A stretch of 64,000 bases of DNA, taken from assembly GCF_037392515.1 (NCBI RefSeq), contig NC_090291.1, positions 38,029,001-38,093,000 of the forward strand, written 5' to 3'. Shown here piece after piece: positions 24,301 through 32,670 of the stretch (position 1 is the first letter of the stretch; each line of letters opens with the position of its first letter). The notes below the pieces were generated by a model that saw only the letters and a program-made list of their open reading frames with translations, had not been told where the DNA came from and made no database searches. This DNA is from Haliotis asinina. Lineage: Eukaryota; Mollusca; Gastropoda; Lepetellida; Haliotidae. The position numbers were made by a program, and so were the translations under genes.

Positions 24301-24703
24301 AAAAACAGTTAAACATCCTCTTTTTCAAATGGATGTGTTAGTCCTGTTCACAGAAGAGGGTTCCATTACCTTTAACTCCTAACAAAGTTTGCTTTGACAT
24401 GATTTGAGGTTCATTGCATGAATATGTAATTTAAAAGGCGTTCACCTACACCAAATTTAGAAGGGTGGAAATATTTTCCACGGAGTAGGCAAATATAGTT
24501 TAATGACACAATGTTTAAGCCTCTGGTCAACAGGTTTCGTCTGCTACCGTCAGCACAATTTAACAGAAATGACATTGCTATAATTCGTTAGCTCAAAACG
24601 TCTCTTTGAGAGAAAGTGAGTGTCAGAACATTTCATGGGAACTATGAAACGTAGTTACCTTCCTCTTTGGGAAGCGCCGACCGCTACTTTTGCTTCGTAA
24701 CAT
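349..24703 (-). CDS. SPIDR: SPIDR, scaffold protein of homologous recombination (3' part off window)
   Basis: Orthologue of vertebrate SPIDR (KIAA0146), a nuclear scaffold known to bridge BLM and RAD51 in homologous-recombination repair. Exons in transcript order: 24703-24659, 24150-23931, 17858-17524, 7541-7333, 5456-5368, 5104-4882, 3759-3602, 2278-2211, 1293-1100, 900-754, 448-349. All junctions are GT-AG and frame is kept for 596 codons; human SPIDR has about 915, so the C-terminal third lies beyond base 1. Matches to the human protein (from memory) include basic N-terminus MLRSKSSGRRFPKRK, ISWSSSDSE (about residues 93-101), GGLAEQLARVQARERSA (271-287), YPPW ending at 374, YDSLLES (481-487), IIQRVFF (504-510), LLVEDSHG (517-524) and LFSVLEGAW. 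The start was chosen because exon 1 is the first ATG in frame, has a gtaact donor and matches the human basic start. The exon 2 acceptor has a weak pyrimidine tract, and the exon 4 (gtatat) and exon 7 (gtttgt) donors are weak; homology decides those. Confidence 0.92.
466..628 (-). repeat. SINE-A copy
   Basis: Minus-strand SINE-A in SPIDR intron 10, starting with a GTGA tail on the plus strand. B-box equivalent GGTTCGATTCTCC and A-box equivalent TAGTGG are visible on the minus strand. Confidence 0.75.
1294..2210. other. SPIDR intron 8, nothing recognised except a SINE-A remnant
   Basis: AT-rich intron. A 130-codon open frame on the plus strand (1662-2054) has no recognisable domain and no homologue I know, so I treat it as chance. 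A weak SINE-A remnant (about 2015-2110, plus) carries GGGTTTGAATCC. Confidence 0.5.
2712..3185 (+). repeat. Hairpin/CRE repeat family, copy 1
   Basis: First of three copies (others at 15481-16097 plus and 54011-54290 minus) of an interspersed repeat of about 475 bp. It begins ATTGTAAACC and ends ATCTCCTAA. It holds two perfect palindromic CRE octamers TGACGTCA (2853-2860, 2891-2898) and a variant TGACGTAA (2874-2881). It ends in an inverted repeat in which GAGTATTTGAAGCACGGGAAT pairs with its near complement about 50 bp later. This copy lacks part of the left stem seen in copy 2. It lies in SPIDR intron 7. No transposase or terminal inverted repeat is visible, so its class is unknown. Confidence 0.7.
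3290..3420 (+). repeat. SINE-B fragment
   Basis: Diverged plus-strand SINE-B: GGTCAGACTTGC, TTGGTTGACACATG, CCCAATTGTGCAGA and TCCAGACTTAA are present. The tail is lost. Confidence 0.6.
4223..4295. repeat. Short fold-back sequence
   Basis: Imperfect hairpin: AAGCTCTCTTAG (4223-4234) pairs with CTAAGAGAGCTT (4284-4295), and GATAGTCGTA with TACGACTATC inside it. It resembles hairpins at 15340-15440 and 28910-28971. A short MITE-like element is possible. Confidence 0.5.
4556..4757 (+). repeat. SINE-B copy
   Basis: Plus-strand SINE-B with CAGTAACCTATGCTTG, TGGTCCAGACTCAATC, ATTTACAGACT and a tail remnant GGAATACTGCTGCATGCAGCG. It lies in SPIDR intron 6, just downstream of exon 6 on the minus strand. 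Confidence 0.7.
7635..8515 (+). repeat. Two-unit tandem repeat split by a MITE
   Basis: Two related units, about 7635-7735 and 7770-7826 resumed at 8443-8515. Both carry CATGCTTGACA, GTACCAA(A/G)TTTG and TAGTTTAGGAGA followed by ACTTCGGACA. The second is interrupted at GCTTGACA by the element at 7827-8442. The ACTTCGGA core resembles the CTTCGGAAACGAAGCC of the satellite at 12236-12965, so the two may be relatives. Confidence 0.65.
7827..8442. mobile_element. hAT-like MITE, copy 1
   Basis: About 616 bp with terminal inverted repeats of about 95 bp starting CAGTCTAAGTAAACT and ending AGTTTACTTAGACTG. The arms contain TGAGTCTAACAAAACCT and CGTCAGGTAACCTTTGAG. It is flanked by an 8-bp duplication with one mismatch, gcttgaca/gcttcaca. 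An 8-bp target duplication and CAG-starting ends are typical of the hAT superfamily. No transposase is encoded, so it is non-autonomous. A second copy lies at 39671-40288. Confidence 0.75.
8558..8900 (+). repeat. Minisatellite, about 70-80-bp units
   Basis: Degenerate tandem array with about five units built around AGTGCCTACAACAGTC, ACAACAGCTGACTGCAA and CATCTGTATATGACAGTAT. Apparent open frames through it are side effects of the repeat. Confidence 0.7.
10704..10900 (+). repeat. SINE-B copy
   Basis: Plus-strand copy with CAGTAACCTGCGCTTGTAAG, GGTGGTCAGGCTTGCTGAC, CTGTTGATCACTGGAC, TGGTCCAGACTCAAAT and tail GGAATATTGCTGAGTG. Confidence 0.8.
11525..11645 (+). repeat. SINE-A copy
   Basis: Plus-strand copy beginning GGGGTAGCCTAGTGATTAA (A-box region), with a decayed B box TTTGATTCCACAC and a CACTCACTCACT tail. 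The next SINE-B starts directly after its tail. Confidence 0.75.
11651..11895 (+). repeat. SINE-B copy
   Basis: Nearly full plus-strand copy: AAGATCCGGGGTAGAAAAGG, CATGCTTGCCATAAAAGG, GGTGGTCAAGCTCGCTGAC, TTGACACATTGTATC, CTGTTGATCACTGGATTG and tail TGAGTGCGGTGTAAAACTC. Confidence 0.85.
12236..12965 (+). repeat. Satellite-like tandem repeat, unit about 170 bp
   Basis: Four full units marked by the anchor TTTCCATGGAAAC-like sequence near 12260, 12421, 12595, 12769 and 12940, giving periods of about 161, 174, 174 and 171 bp. Each unit also has AGCAAAAGGCACCACTTTAG, TGATTGATATATCTACCAA and TTTTGAGTTCTGCTTCGG followed by AAACGAAGCCCA. The short blocks CTTCGG and CCATGG are the best conserved. 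Confidence 0.8.
13372..13630 (+). repeat. SINE-B copy, near full length
   Basis: Plus-strand copy from GAAGGTCTAGGGTAGAATAG to the ACTCACTCACTCAC tail. It is a good reference copy: both head and tail are present. Confidence 0.88.
15066..15325 (-). repeat. SINE-B copy
   Basis: Minus-strand copy. On the plus strand it reads AGTTTTACGCCGCACTCAGC, then ATTCCAGCTATAGGGC, CAATCCAGTGATCAACAGG and TGAAAGCCTATTCTACC. Confidence 0.85.
15340..15440. repeat. Short fold-back sequence
   Basis: Ends TTCACAAA/TTTGTGAA pair, and GCTATGACTGT pairs with ACAGTCATAGC inside. Similar in plan to the hairpin at 4223-4295. Confidence 0.5.
15481..16097 (+). repeat. Hairpin/CRE repeat family, copy 2, with a triplicated start
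   Basis: Longest copy of the family. Its first 62 bp (ATTGTAAACC ... ATCAAATGGT) are present three times in tandem, at 15481, 15543 and 15605. One perfect CRE TGACGTCA lies at 15784-15791 with TGACGTAA variants nearby. The last part (15930-16090) is a long inverted repeat with arms of about 70 bp from GATAAACATCATG to CATGATGTTTATC and a CCTCCGGCTGACGCCGTCGG loop. It would fold into a strong hairpin in DNA or RNA. Confidence 0.8.
16378..17000 (+). other. Unrecognised stretch with a 104-codon open frame
   Basis: Contains a T-run at about 16379-16390, a CRE TGACGTCA near 16563, and an open frame at 16625-16939 with scattered Cys and basic residues (start MLISRRKQRHAES). I recognise no domain. 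The layout could be a decayed DNA-transposon piece or chance. No splice signals tie it to SPIDR, which runs on the other strand. Confidence 0.25.
17185..17310 (-). repeat. SINE-B fragment
   Basis: Minus-strand partial copy: ATGAGCACAAATCTATGCAG, CAGCAAGCCTCACCACCTGA and TTAGTCACCTCTTATGACAA on the plus strand. Confidence 0.65.
18096..18303. repeat. Left inverted terminal repeat of the DIRS-like element
   Basis: 208 bp matching the reverse complement of 21150-21357 with roughly 13% differences by eye. The outer end reads AGAAGAAGTCCTCCT. DIRS ends need not be identical at insertion, so this divergence is not a reliable clock. Confidence 0.85.
21150..21357. repeat. Right inverted terminal repeat of the DIRS-like element
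   Basis: Partner of 18096-18303. Both arms have the same length (208 bp), which supports these as the true element ends. No target-site duplication was seen, as expected for this order. Confidence 0.85.
21915..22190 (+). repeat. SINE-B copy, near full length
   Basis: Plus-strand copy from GTGAAGGTCCCGGGGTAG to a (ACTC)n tail at 22170-22190. Confidence 0.88.
22559..22900. repeat. Near-perfect inverted duplication (about 154-bp arms, 35-bp loop)
   Basis: Left arm 22559-22712 and right arm 22748-22900 are reverse complements with only about two substitutions near the outer end (CGTCTCAGTG versus CGTCTTGGTG) and one 2-bp indel (GAGCTATAGCTT versus GAGCTATCTT). The 35-bp spacer is unique. SPIDR is transcribed through it, so its intron RNA could form a stem of about 150 bp. 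The arms are not related to the other repeats in the window. Confidence 0.9.
22888..22917 (-). other. Candidate orphan first coding exon (MASFEEAPVL)
   Basis: On the minus strand an ATG in good context opens ten codons that end exactly at a consensus donor (gtcttg|gtgagt). Upstream is a promoter-like sequence. It is in phase 0 and so cannot be joined in frame to SPIDR exon 3, which needs phase 1. I found no following exon. It may be the 5' end of a nested gene, a relic, or chance. The right arm of the inverted duplication begins inside this exon. Confidence 0.35.
22918..23070 (-). promoter_or_regulatory. Promoter-like block inside SPIDR intron 2
   Basis: CpG-richer than its surroundings, with an ETS-type core ACGGAAGTG (about 22965) and a YY1-like AAAATGGCCG (about 22980). 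Such pairs are common in TATA-less housekeeping promoters. It lies directly upstream (minus strand) of the candidate orphan exon. Function is inferred from motifs only. Confidence 0.35.
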
Positions 24704-25000
24704 CTCACCCCGCGAGAAGAGGTTCAGCTGCCTACATAATGAACACTCAAAATGAATGCTTTCGTCCCTTATAAACAAAGGGAAGTAAATGCTTTGCAAT
24801 CTATAATCGAAAATAGGTGTTACCTCCTCACAGCGACGACCTATGCGTTGTATCGGGTGACAACGACGTACGCGCTGGAAAGGAGTTTCGCATACGCGCT
24901 GAAGAGCGGGGGACAGACTGGTTCTCTGAGCATGTTGCGCTGGCGCTTCACTAGGGAAAAGGTAAACGAGAACGTCCTCGGTATTCTCTAATCTCTCAAC
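24659..25000 (-). promoter_or_regulatory. SPIDR first exon and probable promoter, CpG-rich
   Basis: The first coding exon of SPIDR (24659-24703) is preceded on the minus strand by about 300 bp that are clearly richer in CpG than the AT-rich surroundings (runs of cgcgctg, acgacg and gcgggg between 24830 and 24970). This is what an invertebrate housekeeping promoter often looks like. No TATA box was recognised. The transcription start is inferred, not seen. Confidence 0.4.
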
Positions 25001-26633
25001 AATGCGGTGTTACGAGTCTACATCTACAGACAAGGAAGTAGGCAATTCCCATCAATAAATATTTGTTACACTTACGATATCTGAGTGGGAGTTAGTGCAT
25101 TAGTTGGTAAGTCTTCGCATTCGTGTATAATATTCACACCTTTTTCTATACACTGAAAAGATAGTTACAGAGGTTATATAGTTTACATGGGTATGAGGAT
25201 ATGCAAGAAGCTTATAAGTTACATAACGCTTTATAGTTATCTATTGGACAATAGTATGCGACCTGGTTCAAACCTGTAGATAGGCTGAACAGCAATTACT
25301 TTTTAAACTGTTTGATATTTCACGCCACATATTTTCGCAATATTCTGTAAATAAACGAACCAGGACCAGATGATCTGGTGACTGGCATGTTCACTATACC
25401 CCGTAGTTGGGATACGTACGGTACTGTGCAGTGAACTTGACGTTTAGCTAAAGTACAGACGCCATTTTGCGGTGTTGTCTAATCTGTGTAATGTATACTT
25501 TGCAGGTGTATGGATTTTGTGACATTGTTATCATATACGGACATATGTACTTGTTTAGTTCACAATTTGAACACATTTTCTACAGTGTAAGATCAGTAGA
25601 ATACACAAGGCACCCATTAGTCTGTCTCATAGTCAGTCAACCACATAACTTCCCCTACTTCCTAGCTCTCCCTGCATTGTTAAAGCTCAAAATGCAGTCT
25701 AGATTCCCAGGGGTTCTTAATTTCCCATCTAACAGCTGGGCTCCTTTCAAAATAAGGGTTTATTTGTTGCTATCAAAATTACAAAATTACTAACTAAGCG
25801 TTAGTCAATGAACCCATCAACATATCACCAATTTAACTCTGTCATCTCACATGATGTGTCAAAGTTTGGTTCTCTGGAAACGCGGCGCGTGCGCTTCGTT
25901 ATAGGCTGCGGGTGTCGTTTACATGTTAGCAAGAGAGTAAGAAATGCAATGTTCTGTGATATTTGATAATTGGGAAACATTTCAGCAACAACGCAAGGGC
26001 CCTTAAATTACGCCTAAGTTTAAATGGCATTTCACTATACTTTCATTATAAATATTGTTAATAAATACATGTGTGGTGTCAACATAAACTAAACTGAATC
26101 AGTCATTCTAAAAAGCACTGCAGCCGTGAAGCGATTATCACATAATATTTAAACATGGTATACACCTCAAGAAATCCGTTCCATTTCCAAAATGGGTACA
26201 TTGAGTGACGATCATTTCTATCATCTTTCCTCACACAGAAATATGTCACGGTCAGATTGGTTCAGTGCTCTGCTGTTATTTTCAATGCACCCCGTATACA
26301 AGCGAGGTGCAATGCATACACGACGCTGCCAACTCGTTCGGTACTTTGTGGTAGTTACATTTTTTAATCTCGCTTAACATTAAATGATCCATGAAGCACG
26401 GAAATTTCCGACGTACTGCAAATGGAAATCGATGGAAGGGAGATAACTCTAAATCTGTTTTATTGTGTCGTCCCATACGCTTTATAGTGTTCACCGTCGT
26501 GAATTTGCTGAAACATTGCTTATAGTGGCATGAAACTAATATCAAACTTGGTTAGAGTTGTACAGGTGTTTTGTGGTCATTTGATGATTTTACGAGCACT
26601 TCCGATGGATCCAAATAAGCATTTTGAAACTAA

Positions 26634-26895
26634 TGAGTGAGTGAGTTTAGTCTCATGCCGCACTCAGCAATATTCCAGCTATACGGCGGCGATCTGTAAA
26701 TAAAAGGGTCTGGACCAGACAATCCAGTGATCAACAGCATACACATCGATCTGCGCAACTGGGAACCGATGACGTGTGTCAACCCAGTCAGCAAGCCTGA
26801 CCACTCGATCCCGTTAGTCGCCTCTTACGACAAGCATAGTCGCCTTTGAATGGCAAGCGTGAGTTGCTGAAGGCCTATTGTACCTTGGACCTTCG
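26634..26895 (-). repeat. SINE-B copy, near full length
   Basis: Minus-strand copy starting with a GTGA tail on the plus strand, followed by CCGCACTCAGCAATATTCC, GATCTGCGCAACTGGGAACC and CTGAAGGCCTATTGTACC. Confidence 0.88.
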
Positions 26896-27059
26896 CGGGT
26901 AGACTGAAACTAGTGCTCCACTGGCTTTGATTACGTGCAATGTTTTTCTTGCCTTGACAATTACCGACAGAGACCGTAAACGGACACACAGGTGCCTTCT
27001 CTGCACGTACATAATGTAGTCATCCTCACCACGTGTATGTTTGCGTATCTGGCACCGAC

Positions 27060-27157
27060 GACTCAGGTACAATGTGTGAAGCACATTTCTGGTGTCCTCC
27101 GTCGTAATATTGCAGGAACATTGCTAAAAGCGACGTACAACCATACTCACTCACTCC
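27060..27157 (+). repeat. SINE-A 3' part
   Basis: Plus-strand 3' half: GGTACAATGTGTGAAGC, TTTCTGGTGTCC, TAATATTGCAGGAACATTGC, TAAAAGCGACGTA and an ACTCACTCAC tail. The tRNA-like head is lost. Confidence 0.7.
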
Positions 27158-28734
27158 ACTTAACAATGGCAGGTATGAAGCATGACGAACACAGTCATCA
27201 ATTGGTTTGATGTTTAGGTGATGCAATCTGTGCTCGGCAGATTGTTGAATAGATTCAGCATTCAATGAAATGGCCTGCCTCAGGTACAAAATGACTAGTG
27301 TTTCCGGTCAAACGATTCCAGATCGACTCCACATACACCTCCATAGACAGTAGTGATCGTTCGTTGATCGCCACATTACAGAATGGGGCTCAGCCCCATG
27401 AATGTATTACCTCCCTTGGTTGGCTTTTTATCCAATCAGGTGTATACGATGCGAAGTTGAACCAACCAGTCACAACTCACTTTCGTTTTTCAAATTATCT
27501 TGGCAGAACGAACCATGTAGATGGTCTCTGAAACTGGCAGGAGGAGTTCTTGCATATGTTGTGTTTAAATTTTCAGGCCTATCAATGTGTCTGTATGATT
27601 TCCCCCAAATCTGAGTGTCACTGCGAACAAATCGCAGCTGCGACCGCTATCTTTGTTGACACTGGCAAGTTCAGTTGTGACGGCGGCTTAGTTGATTGGC
27701 TACTGTGAGAATGCGGAGCCAGCGAATGGAGGTAATAAAATTTTCGGACCAAGCCGCAGATGCGTCCAGGGTATAGTGGAGACTTATCGGAACGCCTACC
27801 GGAGATATCGAGGATGCAACAGTGGAGGCTAGTGTCAGTCTTATCCTGAAAGATAGTGGAACCTTTTATTTATAATGTTCCACTTCCTCATAGCATGTGC
27901 TCTCCATGGGATCGCGTGTATGTGACTTGCATGCTAAGGCAGTACACGAAAGGGAATTGCAATACCTATTCTAAGGTAACATAATAAAAGAGCAGTTATA
28001 ATAGCAGTAAAGGCAGTGATAAGGAGAGAGTTTTTTTATGGATGTCGACTTCTTTATCATGAGAAAGAACGTTTCTTGGTATATCCTTACTCCTTCATCA
28101 GATTAATGAATGCAGGCAGAGTATATAGATATATACAGGCCGACTTGAGGCAGTATTTCCGTAAGTGAACGTAAAATTGGCCATGAATCACAACATGATG
28201 ATCAAGTTTAAGTGAAATTAATAAACTGATAATAAATAATTATTCATTTTACACTAGTGTAATGTTGTTTGTTATGTGTTTTCACTGTTGTGTCTGAAAG
28301 TTCAACTTCATCATCAAGGGAGCTAACTCCTGTCAAATTGGACAATTCGGACTCAATGTAATTCGGACAGTCAAGTCGGTCCCAGTCAAGTCCGAATTTG
28401 ACAGATTCCACTGTATTTATTTACACATGTATATGGTGCGTGGGTGCGCATGTGCGCGTGAGATGGAGGCTAAACAATGTAAACAAAGTAAACCAACAGT
28501 AAACTGGCGTCGATATTTGATTGGCAGAGGACAAATGGAAGCCAGCACTTAATCATTTAACTTGCACTGAACAGAAGTCAATACATAAACCAGTGATGGT
28601 AATATTCACCTCTCAGCGACTGTAATCGAACTTGCCATGTCTAGCCAGAGTATCCGAGGTATAGCCCGAGCACACAAAATGCTGGTATGCTTGTAGACAG
28701 TAAGATGTGAGATGGGAAGCAATAGCAAGAACTC

Positions 28735-28895
28735 TACATGTAAATAATCGAGTCTGGACCAGAAAATCCAATGGTCAACAGCATGAGCATTGCTCTGTAT
28801 AATAAAGATGACCAAATCAGCAAGCCTGACCACCCGATCCCATTAGTCGCCTCTTACGACAGGCGTGGGTTGCTGAAGATCAATTCTTACCCAGG
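28735..28895 (-). repeat. SINE-B fragment
   Basis: Minus-strand partial copy: AATCGAGTCTGGACCAGA, CAGCATGAGCATTG, ACCACCCGATCCCATTAGTC and a reduced head. Confidence 0.75.
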
Positions 28896-28909
28896 GCCCT
28901 TATTCGTAG

Positions 28910-28971
28910 TTCGTAGCCCCAAGGATTGTTAAATTTGATGACAGGTTTAGGGGGTTCTAAGGGCTACGAAC
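28910..28971. repeat. Short fold-back sequence
   Basis: TTCGTAGCCC pairs with GGGCTACGAA across about 40 bp. Possibly the same class as the hairpins at 4223 and 15340. Confidence 0.4.
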
Positions 28972-29470
28972 GTTTCTAGAATAGCTTTAGCCTGACCTTT
29001 ACGGAGGAATTAATTGTAAGGTCCAATCTCGTTTATCAAAGACCTCAGTGGGAATTTTAATTTGGAATATTGTTGAGGTAAGTGACCAATACACAGGTAA
29101 GATGAGTTGTTAGGAAGACTCGTGTAGATAGCTCACATACTCCAACTAGAATTTCCAGTTTTAGTTCATATACTCGTTCATGAAACGACATATACGAGGG
29201 AAAACCAAGTCCTTTGACTTGCTTGATAACGGTGTTCGTACCTACACCGAATCGTCGCAGTCTTGACTATCGATAGAACTTGGTTTTCCTTCATCTTTAC
29301 AACTTGTAAAATGCCTCTCAAATCAGACATATACCAACCCGATTAAAGATGATCTCTTCCGGACAGAAGGAAGTTGTTAATATTGGTTCATACTTCATGT
29401 CGTGTGATAACTAAACTTCTTACGTGCGTTGAAAACCTCTGTTAAAGGCACCACACAGACAGGCTAGACC

Positions 29471-32400
29471 ATGGAGCATTTGGCAGTGTGTGTTCTCCTG
29501 TTTATGTCGATCTCTGCGGCAGTCGAGTTTCAAGAAGACGCCCCGTTACTGTTTGAGAGCAAGTATGAGAGAGCGGCCCAGTTAACAAAGGCAAAGGTCA
29601 CATCCATCAAAAAAGTTCTAAGCAAGTCCTTCGAACCTCAGCCCTTGACGAGACTAACTGACACTGGCAAGGCTACAAGCTGCGGTGGTAAATCTCAACT
29701 GATTTTCACAATTATATTTTTTGTTTACGTGAAAAAGAAAGAAAAATGTATTGACCAATCTTGAATTGATAATTGTGTAAACATAACACTGACCCTGTAT
29801 GGACAACTGTTCATTCATTTCATATTCACAAGGAATTTATAAATAACGATCAAATTAAGATCGATATTTGAATATACAGGTTGGGTGATGGAAGTGGAAG
29901 TCTAAAAGTTGGACACTTTCTCAGCTGAAAATGTCAGGGAAGCCGAGGGAAGAGTTACCTGTATCAGGGAGGATTCAGAGGTGTTCTGCACAAACGCTGT
30001 GGAGATAAAGACACAGTGTTTATATGGGGGATGATCATATCCATAGTCTTTGAAAATTTGTCATGACACTCGAAAAAAACCAAAACAACCAAACAACCCC
30101 CAAAACACCCAGTTTATATCACATGGAACGTCCCTCATGTCATAACACTGACGATGGGGTAGCCTAGTGGTTAAAGCGTTCGCTCGTCACGTCGAAGACC
30201 CCGGTTCCATTCCCCACATCGGTACAATGAGTGAAGCCCATTCTGATGTCCACGGCTGTGATATTGCTGGAATATTGCTGAAAGTGCAAAAAAAAAGACC
30301 CAGCATACTCACCCACTCATTCATTGCCCTCGTTGATATACGAATGTTTCAAGCGAATACGTTAATGTTTAATAAACTAATATATATCGCTTGCTTGCTT
30401 CTTTCCTTCTAGGTCTACAGAAGTTTAACTTGACCTGGACTCCAAAGATTGTGAATCCGTCTCGTGGAGTTACGTTCAGGCTCCAAATGACTGCAGGTAA
30501 ATCACACGTGTGTAGCCATGTGCTGGTCAGTGTGTGTGGCCATGTGGCAGTGCCTTACAAAAGCCTGTATCCGTCTCTTGATACGTTAAAGGCCCATTGC
30601 CGTTTTAGATTTATTCTGTGTAATCCGCGAAGATCCGGGTTAAAATTGGTCTCCATCACATCACACTTGTTGTTGGTGGCGACTAATAGGATTGGGTGGT
30701 CAGGCTTGCTGAATTGGTTGACATTTGTCATTGTATCTCACTTATACGCACAGCAACGCTCATGCTATTGATGACTGGATTTTCTGGTGCCGAATTGATT
30801 AGATTTCTTATGATGTTCATCACTGAACTGTCAGTGAACATAAATCATGAAGTCCAATATCTGTGGAATACGACCAGGCCAGGCAGCCCCACGACCAGAC
30901 CAATTCTGACGCCCGAGCATTGACTTTGACGAGTAATACTCAGTCACAACACTGTTCATATGGGTTTGCCCTGACGTGCAAAATCTCCTTACTTGTCACC
31001 CACCGAACATGGGTGACTGAAGGATACAGGTAATGACATTTACTCATGGAAACTAACGTGAAAGTACGAGTGTTATTTTTTTTCCCGGAATTCCATCCAC
31101 AGTGCAATACATACCATATGAAGAAATCTGGAAAAGAATAAAGGAACACTTTGTACATTCATGTGTACCCTTGTTTGCTTTCCAAGTTGACACATGCCAT
31201 CGGATCCCAGTTGCGGAGATAGATACTTATGGATTGTCTGGGCACATAAACTGTGAAGTCAAAAGTCCGTGCAAAACGACCGGGCAGGCCGACAACCAAT
31301 TCTGACGCCAGAACATCGACGTTGACTTGTACTTTCATATGTTCCCTTGATCGTGTTCATTAGAATATTTGTACTTATAATCTGTTACAATACACTGAGT
31401 CTCTATGTTGTAGCTACTGACTTCAGCAGTGGACAACTGGACGTGGCCGTGTATACTGACGAATCGAGTGAGCCATTCATCACAGACTCATTGCCCGTGA
31501 ACTGTCCAATGATCGACAAGGTTATCCCGAACTTATGTCCCATCAAAAAAGGAGGTAGGTTTAGATTTCCAACATTGTTTTCCCTTTGAGGGATCAAATG
31601 ATTGCCTTGATGCATTGTTTTAATGGTCTGGATGAAACAGTTAAAACTGTGAACATCTCTTTAGTCATCATATCATCGTCAGTCTAACATGGAAAGGAAG
31701 CATCAAATGGATGCTGGCATCATGAATTTAACATATTTCCATCTTTTGGAAACCCAGAGCAAGGTCTGGGTTTGGAACCCACAAACATAGTGAGTGAGTT
31801 TTAATTTTACACCGCTGTGAGCTATATTCCAGCAACCCCACAAACGTAGAGACAGTTGCCGCCATTGTTAACCACCTAGGAACAGTACCTCTGGTCCACC
31901 ATCACCTTTCGAGAGTTCAGATGATGATATGGTATAACGATTACCAACCAAAAATCTATGTAAGCCCAAATATTCATAGAACTCCTTTGGTCCGTTTGTT
32001 TGCTTAACGCTGCACGCAGCAATATTCCAGCTATATGGTGGTTATCTGTAACCTCGACCTTGTTAGACAATGGGGTGTAAGGGAGGTAGACGGTTTGTAC
32101 GAATAATATGATGTGGGCACATGTGTGATAAGGGACGCAGCTCTACAGAACAAAGTTCCAAGACGTGTGTGATATTACATTCACCATTTACACCCTGTTC
32201 TTTACACAGCACCTATTGATGTGAAATACGACCAGTCAGACCTGACAGCCTTGCCCCCAGTGAGTAGTACATTCCTGTGGTGCTTGATTTTTATGGAGTT
32301 GCAATTTGAATTTTAGACAAACGTTTTCCATCACCGCGCCTGCATTGTGATCACATAATGTGGTGGTGATAATGTCTTGTATTATCAACAATAACTTGCC

Positions 32401-32670
32401 CTTTGTCCTTAAAATATCGAACATTTGTATTTTTGAAAGAACTAGAAAGGTAAAAACAGTAACTATTCTCTCATGGTGATTCTCATAACAATAAAATTTA
32501 CCTGTTTTATAATGGGATGGGATGAAAAATTGAATTTTATGCTATATTTAGTTTTGTGTTTGTTGAATGCTTGCTTCTTTCGATAGGGTTCCTACAAACT
32601 GACGGCCAACATCACCAGCACCAAAGAGTGGTTCATGTGTGCTCAGGTGGTTGTTACCATTGAGGGGTGA
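29471..32670 (+). CDS. Secreted ML-domain lipid-binding protein, GM2-activator-like
   Basis: Complete five-exon gene: 29471-29687, 30413-30496, 31414-31554, 32210-32259 and 32587-32670; 191 residues. A hydrophobic signal peptide covers about residues 1-17 (MEHLAVCVLLFMSISAA). An ML (MD-2-related lipid-recognition) beta-sandwich starts near Cys71. Supporting features are FNLTWTPKIV, a Cys pair in VNCPMID ... LCPIKKG, the LPPGSYKLTANIT strand and the final CAQVVVTIEG. The spacing of CPIKKG and the G-Y-x-L strand matches GM2 activator slightly better than NPC2. Family members carry sterols, glycolipids or other lipids in lysosomes or outside the cell; the ligand here is unknown. Two N-glycosylation sites (NLT, NIT) are present. 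About 50 polar residues (20-70) lie between signal and fold, which is longer than in human GM2A or NPC2. A possible poly(A) signal AATAAA lies at 33776-33781. Confidence 0.82.
30153..30325 (+). repeat. SINE-A reference copy
   Basis: Best-preserved head of SINE-A, in ML-gene intron 1. GGGGTAGCCTAGTGGTTAAA (box A region) and GGTTCCATTCCCC (box B region) are tRNA-like, followed by GTACAATGAGTGAAGCCC, GATATTGCTGGAATATTGCT and an interrupted CACTCATTC tail. Confidence 0.88.
30497..31413 (+). repeat. ML-gene intron 2 with a duplicated composite segment
   Basis: Two segments about 400 bp apart (about 30680-30945 and 31175-31335) share a SINE-B piece (TTGACA ... TCGGATCCCAGTTG-like) joined to a unique block with TGAAGTC, ACGACC(A/G)GGC, CCAATTCTGACGCC and GACTTTGACG/GACGTTGACT. 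The same unusual junction in both implies one composite unit was duplicated. Confidence 0.65.
31788..31870 (-). repeat. SINE tail fragment
   Basis: GTGAGTGAGTTTTAATTTTACA and ATATTCCAGCAACCCCA on the plus strand. A minus-strand SINE-B-type fragment (TTAACGCTGCACGCAGC, ATTCCAGCTATATGGTGG) follows at about 31995-32060. Confidence 0.6.

Larger units (their letters stand above)
24704..29470. other. Intergenic region SPIDR to ML-domain gene
   Basis: Divergent spacing between SPIDR (minus) and the ML-domain gene (plus), about 4.8 kb. It holds two CpG-richer patches (24830-24970 and about 25875-25915), SINE copies at 26634, 27060 and 28735, and a short hairpin at 28910-28971. Open frames here (for example 108 codons at 25467) show no recognisable domain. 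Confidence 0.6.

Noticed and set aside
25467-25793. 108-codon open frame upstream of SPIDR
   Set aside because: No domain, no splice partners, and composition like the surrounding DNA.
30165-30260. tRNA gene
   Set aside because: The A and B box motifs belong to a SINE head followed by a SINE tail. No complete cloverleaf with anticodon arm can be drawn.
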